Shown here: one piece after another, positions 39,368-44,313 of the stretch
How positions within the stretch are numbered: position 1 is the first letter of the stretch
Layout of the letters: each line of letters opens with the position of its first letter
Origin: an uncultured Eubacteriales bacterium
GTDB lineage: Bacteria > Bacillota > Clostridia > Oscillospirales > Oscillospiraceae
Reading direction: 5' to 3'
Assembly (NCBI GenBank): GCA_900551355.1
Contig: URVR01000001.1
Location: 1 to 44,313, forward strand
DNA length: 44,313 bases
Translations under genes and position numbers: made by a program
The notes under the pieces: generated by a model
Told to the model about the DNA's origin: nothing
Database searches by the model: none
Seen by the model: the letters and a program-made list of their open reading frames with translations, nothing else

Positions 39368-41743
39368 TTAAGATGCCGCAGTCTGCCCCCGCATGCTGCT
39401 GAGGTACTCCGCCACATCGCTGCTGAGCTGGATGGTGCCCAGGTTGTCCCGGTTCCAGCTCTCCAGCTTCTCCTGCAGCCGGGCCGCTCCCTGCAGGAAG
39501 GCCTCGCTGTTGTCGTTATACCGCATGACCAGCCGGAAGCTGGCGTTCCAGGTGTCCGGGTCGGAGGGCGTGTAGTCCACGAACTTCTCCAGCATGGCAA
39601 AGCCCTTCTCCGCGTCGCCCAGGTTGAAATACGCCTCCGCCAGATACTTGGGCACGGAGTTGGAGTTCAGCTTCTCCAGATCGGCCATGTACCGCTGCAC
39701 CCGCTCCCGCATGTCGTCGGGCAGATTCTCCTCCGCCGAGGCGTTGTATACATAGGACAGCTTGTGATCCGCCCACTCATAGGGATCCAGATCCGCCGCC
39801 TGCGCCGCTCCGTCATAGCTGCCCTGTGCGATCAGCCGAGCCGCCCACAGGTTCATCACCAGCAGCACGGCAAAGACCGCCAGGCCCAGCGCCTCTGCCC
39901 GCACCATCCAGCGGCGGGCCTTCTCCCCCGCAAAGCGCAGGGGCACCAGCTCGCCGCAGCTCAGGTTCATCACGGCCAGCGCGCCGAAGCCGAAGGGCAG
40001 GAAGTAGCCGCTGGAGAAAATGACCTCCACCGCGGCGTGAATCATCAGGAACAGCAGCAGCGCGCACAGCGCCGGTGCCATGGTCTGCTGCGTCTCCCGA
40101 TCCCTGCGCCACAGCCGGATCAGTCCCACGGCGTTGGCAGCCAGCATACCCAGCCACAGCGCAAGCCCGATAACGCCCGTCTCCACCATGGTCTGCACAT
40201 AGTGGTTATGGGCATACTTCGTCTCGTAGTGATAGGACTGCACGTTGTAGATGCCGTTTTCAAAGGCGCCCATGCCCAGTCCGATGACGGGGCTGCGCTT
40301 GAACAGCTTCATGGCGTCCCCGATATACACAAAGCGCTGCACCACGTTGCCCTCGGTGCGCAGGGTCTGGATACGCCCCGCAATGGCCTCCGGCAGCAGC
40401 TTATACTTCAGCTTCAGCTCCCCGGATGCCGCGCCCTCATAGCGGATAGACGTGATCTGCACCGTCTCGTCGGTGCTGATGAGGAACGTCACGGACTGGC
40501 AGCCCTCCGGCGCCGTAAACGCCGCGCCGTCCGCCGCGCCTGTATAGACCGTGGTCTTGCGGTTCATCACCGCGTCCTCCCTGGTCTGGGTCTGCACCTG
40601 CACCGTCACGGGGCCGTCGGCCTCCACCTGCAGGGTATAGTCCCCCGCGCCCAGATACGCGCCGCGGGTGATCTGCTCCCCGGCGTTCATGCGGATATCG
40701 CCGGTCCAGCTCACCGCCACCACCATCATGGCGACGGCGGCGGCCAGCACCGCCAGCAGCACGATGTTCACGGTCCTCATCCGCTGCGCCATACGCAGCG
40801 CCAGCGGGCGTCCCGCGAAAATATCCAGCGCGCACAGCGCCGCCGCGGCGGCCAGCGCCGCCAGCAGCGGCAGCACCTGTACCTTCTCTCCGGCGGCGGC
40901 ATAGGCCGGCAGCACCGCCAGACTGGCCGCTGCCGTCAGCACCAGCGTCTCCACCATCAGCACAAAGGAGACCGCCCGGCGCTGTCCCCGCTCCAGCAGC
41001 AAAAACAGCAGGAATGCCGCCGCGATGGCCAGCATGGCGCCGCGGCTCACCGCCAGCAGGAACGCCGTACTGCTCAGCAGCAGGCACGACAGGTGCAGGC
41101 ACCGCTCCTTCCGCGCCTCCGCCGTCACCGCCAGTCCCAGCGACAGCAATATGGCCACACCGGCACAGCCGGCGAACACATTGGGATTCTCAAAAATGGT
41201 CTTGAGCCGCTGCTCCTGCAGCAGGGAGCGCAGCGTCAGCGGCGCGCCCAGGGCGGTGGTCATGCCGTTCAGCAGCTTATACAGCACCTGGGTGGACACG
41301 GCATCGATGCTGAACAGCGCCGCCAGCGCGCCCGCCGTCTCCAGCACCGTGGCGGCACAGCGCCCGGTGCGGTGCTCCCGCGCCGGCTCCGCCGCCGTCA
41401 GCAGCAACGCCATGCTGGCCGCCGCCGCCACCTTCAGGAACTCGTACAGCGCAAATTTGCCGGACGGCGCATACAGCGTGGAGATACCGTCCAGCAGGAC
41501 ATACAGCCCCAGCAGCAGCGCCGGCCACGTCATGCGCTGCGCCAGCGTCCTGCCCTTCACGATCACGCACACGATGGCCGCCAGCAGCAGCACCAGCGTG
41601 ATGCCCTTATTGTTGCCATGGAGCATCAGGCATGTGATAAAAAAGTAAAAAACCGCCAGCACCGGCACCAGCCACGGCCGCCGCAGCTCCCGCTGCAGCC
41701 CCACGGCGGAGGAGGTGTCCTTACGGCCTGTTTTCTTTGCCAT
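39368..41743 (-). CDS. O-antigen ligase/polymerase-like membrane protein (Wzy_C) with C-terminal TPR region
   Basis: 791 residues from 41743 (MAKKTGRKDTSS) with AAGGAG upstream. At least ten hydrophobic helices. The ligase/polymerase hallmark lies in the second half: PVIGLGMGAFENGIYNVQSY followed by AHNHYVQTMVETGVIGLAL. A beta-rich extracytoplasmic insert (about 350-460) interrupts the helices, and the last 120 residues carry tetratricopeptide-like helices (YFNLGDAEKGFAMLEKFVDY). It should polymerise or transfer the polysaccharide outside the membrane. First gene of a compact three-gene operon; no flippase or chain-length regulator is in the window. Confidence 0.9.
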   Translation of the reverse strand: MAKKTGRKDTSSAVGLQRELRRPWLVPVLAVFYFFITCLMLHGNNKGITLVLLLAAIVCVIVKGRTLAQRMTWPALLLGLYVLLDGISTLYAPSGKFALYEFLKVAAAASMALLLTAAEPAREHRTGRCAATVLETAGALAALFSIDAVSTQVLYKLLNGMTTALGAPLTLRSLLQEQRLKTIFENPNVFAGCAGVAILLSLGLAVTAEARKERCLHLSCLLLSSTAFLLAVSRGAMLAIAAAFLLFLLLERGQRRAVSFVLMVETLVLTAAASLAVLPAYAAAGEKVQVLPLLAALAAAAALCALDIFAGRPLALRMAQRMRTVNIVLLAVLAAAVAMMVVAVSWTGDIRMNAGEQITRGAYLGAGDYTLQVEADGPVTVQVQTQTREDAVMNRKTTVYTGAADGAAFTAPEGCQSVTFLISTDETVQITSIRYEGAASGELKLKYKLLPEAIAGRIQTLRTEGNVVQRFVYIGDAMKLFKRSPVIGLGMGAFENGIYNVQSYHYETKYAHNHYVQTMVETGVIGLALWLGMLAANAVGLIRLWRRDRETQQTMAPALCALLLFLMIHAAVEVIFSSGYFLPFGFGALAVMNLSCGELVPLRFAGEKARRWMVRAEALGLAVFAVLLVMNLWAARLIAQGSYDGAAQAADLDPYEWADHKLSYVYNASAEENLPDDMRERVQRYMADLEKLNSNSVPKYLAEAYFNLGDAEKGFAMLEKFVDYTPSDPDTWNASFRLVMRYNDNSEAFLQGAARLQEKLESWNRDNLGTIQLSSDVAEYLSSMRGQTAAS

Positions 41744-41776
41744 AGCGTTCTCCTTATCCTTCGATAGTCTCCCCTC

Positions 41777-41806
41777 AGTATACTCTTTTTCGCTGTTCTC
41801 TGTCAA
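41777..41806 (-). promoter_or_regulatory. Promoter of the exopolysaccharide operon
   Basis: On the minus strand TTGACA (41806-41801), 18 bases, TATACT (41782-41777), 34 nt before the start codon. Confidence 0.85.
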
Positions 41807-41866
41807 TGTGCAGCGAGAATATTCCGCCCCGCCGCGCATACAGTGTGGACAGGGAGGCGATGCACC

Positions 41867-42349
41867 ATGCGCCGTATGCGCTATCTGTTGAGCTTTTGTA
41901 CCGCCGCCGCCTGCACGGCGCTGCTGTACGGTCTGTCCGTCCGGTTCCCCAACCCGCTGACCCAGGTGCTGTTCCCTGTCAACGGCAGTCCCTGGGAGCT
42001 GGGCAAGCTGGCGCTCTGGCCAGGACTGTGCGCCGCACTGGTGCTGCGCCGTCTGGACGGCGGCGGCTCCCGCAGCGGCCTGTGCGCCGCCGTACTGCTG
42101 TCTGTGGGCGCCGCCATGGTGCTGGGCGCCGCGGGGCTGTCCTCTGTTCTTTTATGTCCGCTGGCACCTGCCAGCGGACTGATCGCCTACGCGCTGGCGC
42201 TGCGGCGTCTGCGGGGCGGCGAGCTGCTGTGGTATACCGCCCTGATCCTGCTGTCCATCGCCTGTATCCTGTTCACCATCCTGCCGCCGTCCGGCGCGCT
42301 GTTCGCCGATCCCGCCGACGTATCCGCCGTCGCCCCCATTCCCTTCTGA
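41867..42349 (+). CDS. DUF6512-like integral membrane protein
   Basis: 160 residues from the ATG at 41867, with GGGAGG nine bases upstream. About five hydrophobic helices. The motif NPLTQVLFPVNGSPWELGKLALWP after the first helix resembles the (V)NESxWEHLKLLFxP motif of DUF6512 membrane proteins. Function unknown. Monocistronic, between the exopolysaccharide promoter (divergent) and queH (convergent). Confidence 0.72.
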   Translation: MRRMRYLLSFCTAAACTALLYGLSVRFPNPLTQVLFPVNGSPWELGKLALWPGLCAALVLRRLDGGGSRSGLCAAVLLSVGAAMVLGAAGLSSVLLCPLAPASGLIAYALALRRLRGGELLWYTALILLSIACILFTILPPSGALFADPADVSAVAPIPF

Positions 42350-42357
42350 CGGTCAAA

Positions 42358-42386
42358 ACGGACACAGGGTACGCCCCTGTGTCCGT
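42358..42386. terminator. Bidirectional terminator between the DUF6512-like gene and queH
   Basis: The stem ACGGACACAGGG with its complement and a five-base loop is flanked by AAAA on the left and CTTCGTTTATT on the right, serving both strands. Confidence 0.85.
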
Positions 42387-42392
42387 CTTCGT

Positions 42393-42968
42393 TTATTCGG
42401 TTATCAAGTGCTTTTCCGGCTCCTGCATGTCCCGGGCAATGGCCTTGGCGTACCGCTCCTCCTCGCTGAACACGCAGCCGCAGTATTTCTGCATATAAAA
42501 GCCCATCTCCCGGGCCTGCCGCTGCCCTTCCCGGAAGCCGGGACGGAAGTCCCGGTACAGGAACGCCACGCCGTACTGCGCCGCCAGTGCCTCCGCCGTC
42601 TGCCGCAGCAGCTCGTGATCCTGATAGGGGCTGACGAACAGTGTGCTGGTAAAGCTCTCAAAGCCGTGCTCCGCCGCGTACCGCGCCGTCTGCTCCAGCC
42701 GCAGGCGGTAGCATTTGCCGCAGCGGTGCTCCAGATCCTCCGCCACCAGGCGGCAGAACTCCCGCAGACCGTAATCCTCCTGCACGATCAACTCCATGCC
42801 GATGCTGGGGGCATAGGCCATCAGCGTATCCCGCCGGGCCTTGTACTCCTGATAGGGATGGATGTTGGGATTGAACCAGTAGGACACCGGCTCGATGCCC
42901 TCGCTCCGCAGCTGCTGGATGCAGGACACGGAGCAGGGCGCGCAGCAGGTGTGCATCAGCGTTTTCAT
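42393..42968 (-). CDS. queH: Epoxyqueuosine reductase QueH
   Basis: 191 residues starting at 42968 (MKTLMHTCCAPCS). Family metal-cluster cysteines are visible as the CC pair near the N-terminus (TCCAPC), a central HRCGKCYRLRLEQTA and the late YCGCVFSEEERY. QueH reduces epoxyqueuosine to queuosine in tRNA wobble position 34. Its ATG overlaps the stop of the upstream iron-sulfur gene (ATGA), so the two are co-translated. Confidence 0.93.
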   Translation of the reverse strand: MKTLMHTCCAPCSVSCIQQLRSEGIEPVSYWFNPNIHPYQEYKARRDTLMAYAPSIGMELIVQEDYGLREFCRLVAEDLEHRCGKCYRLRLEQTARYAAEHGFESFTSTLFVSPYQDHELLRQTAEALAAQYGVAFLYRDFRPGFREGQRQAREMGFYMQKYCGCVFSEEERYAKAIARDMQEPEKHLITE

Positions 42969-44134
42969 GCCTTTTTCTCCTTCTTCTCCCGGCGCAGCAG
43001 GCCCCGCAGCCTGTCGGCCACGCCGCCGTTCTGGTGCTGCATCACCGAGAGGAACCGGGCGCGCACCTGCTGGAAGGGCAGCTGCTCCATGGCCCGGAAG
43101 AACTGCTCCCGCTCCGACGGGGCCGCCGGCGGCTCCCGCAGGGCGGCGCAGCAGGCCGCCGCCTCCTCCAGCGTCCGGTGCTGCTTCTCCAGCGGCAGCA
43201 TATCGAACACCTGGGCGCCCTTGACGGTATTGATCAGCAGCATGGACACGCCGCTCTTTTTCTCCTCCGGGGCAAAGCTGCCGCCGCTGAAATCCCCCAG
43301 CGTCACGTCGCTGGGCCGGTCCGTGGTGGCGTAGGTGCAGTGGTGGCAGGCGGGGCGCATGAAAAGCCGCCGGGCGATGCCCCGGCCCAGCTCGCATTTG
43401 CCCATGGGCGCGTCATAGCGGCCGCCGCCCTCGAACTGCACCCGGAACCGCCGCTCCCGGTCGCCGGTGAGCTTGCCGCAGAACTCCACCGCCGTGGGGC
43501 GGTGCTGCTTGACGTAGGTCATGGACTTCACCAGCTGCGCCCACACGCCGGGGCTGCACACGCCGCCGCAGGCCACATCGCAGGTCAGCAGCCGCTCCGG
43601 GTGCTCCCCCAGATAGCGGTACAGCCCGTCCACCTGACAGGGCGTACCGGAAAACAGCACCTGCCGCCCCTGATCCAGATACAGCCGCACCTGCTGATAG
43701 GCGTCGCCGATGTCGCTCTGCACCGGCTTCATGCCCCGCAGACGGGGCAGGTCGTGGACGTTCTTCACCGCCGTATGTACCACCCGCAGCCGCTCATCCA
43801 GTGCCGCGCCGAACACCACGCCGCCGCCCTCCAGCACATACTCCGCCAGCGCCGAGAACGCGCCGCCGCAGGTGGAGCCGTGCCGCACGGCCTCGTCCCG
43901 GCTCCACACGGCGAACACCTGGGGCGCCGTGCGGTGCTCCCGCTGCTTCTGCACCGGGCACACATGGGTGCAGTGGCCGCACTGGACGCAGCCGTCCGTT
44001 ATCTCCGGGTAGAGGAATCCCTCCCTGTCCGGCACCATACGGATGGCCCCCTTGGGGCAGCCGCTGCTGCACGCGCCGCATCCGGTGCACCGGTCATGGG
44101 CCGCCAGCTGGGGCATATTCACAGTCTCTGTCAC
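42965..44134 (-). CDS. Coenzyme F420 hydrogenase/dehydrogenase beta-subunit family iron-sulfur protein
   Basis: 389 residues with a GTG start at 44134, nine bases after GGGAGG; upstream in-frame ATG codons lack a ribosome site. Two 4Fe-4S ferredoxin motifs open the protein (CTGCGACSSGCPKGA at about 16-30 and CVQCGHCTHVCPV at about 48-60), followed by FrhB-type domains: STCGGAFSALAEY, FSGTPCQVDGLYRYLG, CDVACGGVCSPGVW and ACHHCTYATTDRPSDVTLGDF. In Firmicutes such proteins often accompany polysaccharide clusters; the redox partner is unknown. Coupled to queH. The 179 nt from 44135 to the window end hold no supportable gene. Confidence 0.88.
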   Translation of the reverse strand: MTETVNMPQLAAHDRCTGCGACSSGCPKGAIRMVPDREGFLYPEITDGCVQCGHCTHVCPVQKQREHRTAPQVFAVWSRDEAVRHGSTCGGAFSALAEYVLEGGGVVFGAALDERLRVVHTAVKNVHDLPRLRGMKPVQSDIGDAYQQVRLYLDQGRQVLFSGTPCQVDGLYRYLGEHPERLLTCDVACGGVCSPGVWAQLVKSMTYVKQHRPTAVEFCGKLTGDRERRFRVQFEGGGRYDAPMGKCELGRGIARRLFMRPACHHCTYATTDRPSDVTLGDFSGGSFAPEEKKSGVSMLLINTVKGAQVFDMLPLEKQHRTLEEAAACCAALREPPAAPSEREQFFRAMEQLPFQQVRARFLSVMQHQNGGVADRLRGLLRREKKEKKA

Positions 44135-44313
44135 GGTGTCCCGCCTCCCGATCCGTTTCTTTGCCCGTATTGTACCACGCCGCCGCAAAAAGCACAAGCC
44201 CGGCGCGCACTGTCCGTTTTTCTGGACACTTCTCTTGGTATGATGACTACACTGACACGGTTGATTGCAAAAGTGAAGGTAACATTTTTTGGGGAAAAAA
44301 GTGGTTATAGGGT

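Noticed and set aside
44273..44313. Start of a plus-strand gene at the window end (GTG at 44273, VKVTFFGEK)
   Set aside because: Only 13 codons, no ribosome site, and no recognisable promoter spacing.

Overview
The window reads as a contig end from a high-GC, anaerobic, spore-forming gut Firmicute, most likely an Oscillospiraceae (Oscillibacter/Dysosmobacter-like) genome. Grounds: amino-acid-fermenting 2-hydroxyacyl-CoA dehydratase genes, a SpoIIID homologue, a bile salt hydrolase, queH, Gram-positive Shine-Dalgarno sites and sigma-A promoters, and strong GC codon bias that produces long antisense shadow ORFs. Bases 1-46 are not genomic: they match an Illumina Nextera i7 adapter ending in the Tn5 mosaic end. 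No tRNA, rRNA, CRISPR array or intact insertion sequence was seen.

Layout. 47-2300 (minus): hadI-hadB-hadC-type dehydratase activator and subunits, hadC cut by the contig end, behind a consensus promoter and two abutting palindromes. 2425-2910: two small unknown genes with unusual inverted repeats. 3156-6879 (plus): a DUF1846 protein and Tex. 6928-8040 (minus): spoIIID without a canonical start codon, then a glutaminase-only AsnB-like protein that has lost its catalytic Cys and has a terminator at the 5' end of its leader. 8399-12292 (plus): polar amino-acid ABC importer plus an M20 amidohydrolase. 12343-14791: divergent LysR regulator and BrnQ. 14936-17555: MoxR ATPase plus VWA protein. 17601-21937: a sulfur block with an SsuABC-like importer, cysK with a Cys-codon-rich leader peptide, and an IscR-like Rrf2 regulator with matching putative operators. 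22063-26856: galK, pyk, proC and bile salt hydrolase. 26857-27725: two gene remnants (a membrane protein 5' end and a deleted rpoN), then an ArsB/NhaD-type transporter to 29080.

29163-35118 is the most unusual stretch: a membrane-anchored DUF4015 glycoside hydrolase, a secreted protein with a lysozyme/chitosanase-like domain, lectin-like and repeat domains and a C-terminal type I dockerin, and 14 nt downstream a cohesin-like protein with a transmembrane helix and a roughly 125-residue acidic, proline-rich cytoplasmic tail. This looks like a self-contained cohesin-dockerin display device in a non-cellulolytic background. 35217-36453: a cobalamin riboswitch in front of a surface-protein gene that breaks off after its first repeats. 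36833-41743 (minus): a three-gene exopolysaccharide unit (Wzy/ligase-like polymerase, glycosyltransferase, initiating phosphosugar transferase). 41867-44134: a small DUF6512-like membrane protein, queH and an FrhB-family iron-sulfur protein.

A 12-base word, AACCGATGGTAT, occurs three times exactly (plus one 9-base partial copy) at promoters of otherwise unrelated genes, which suggests a shared regulator or promoter family.
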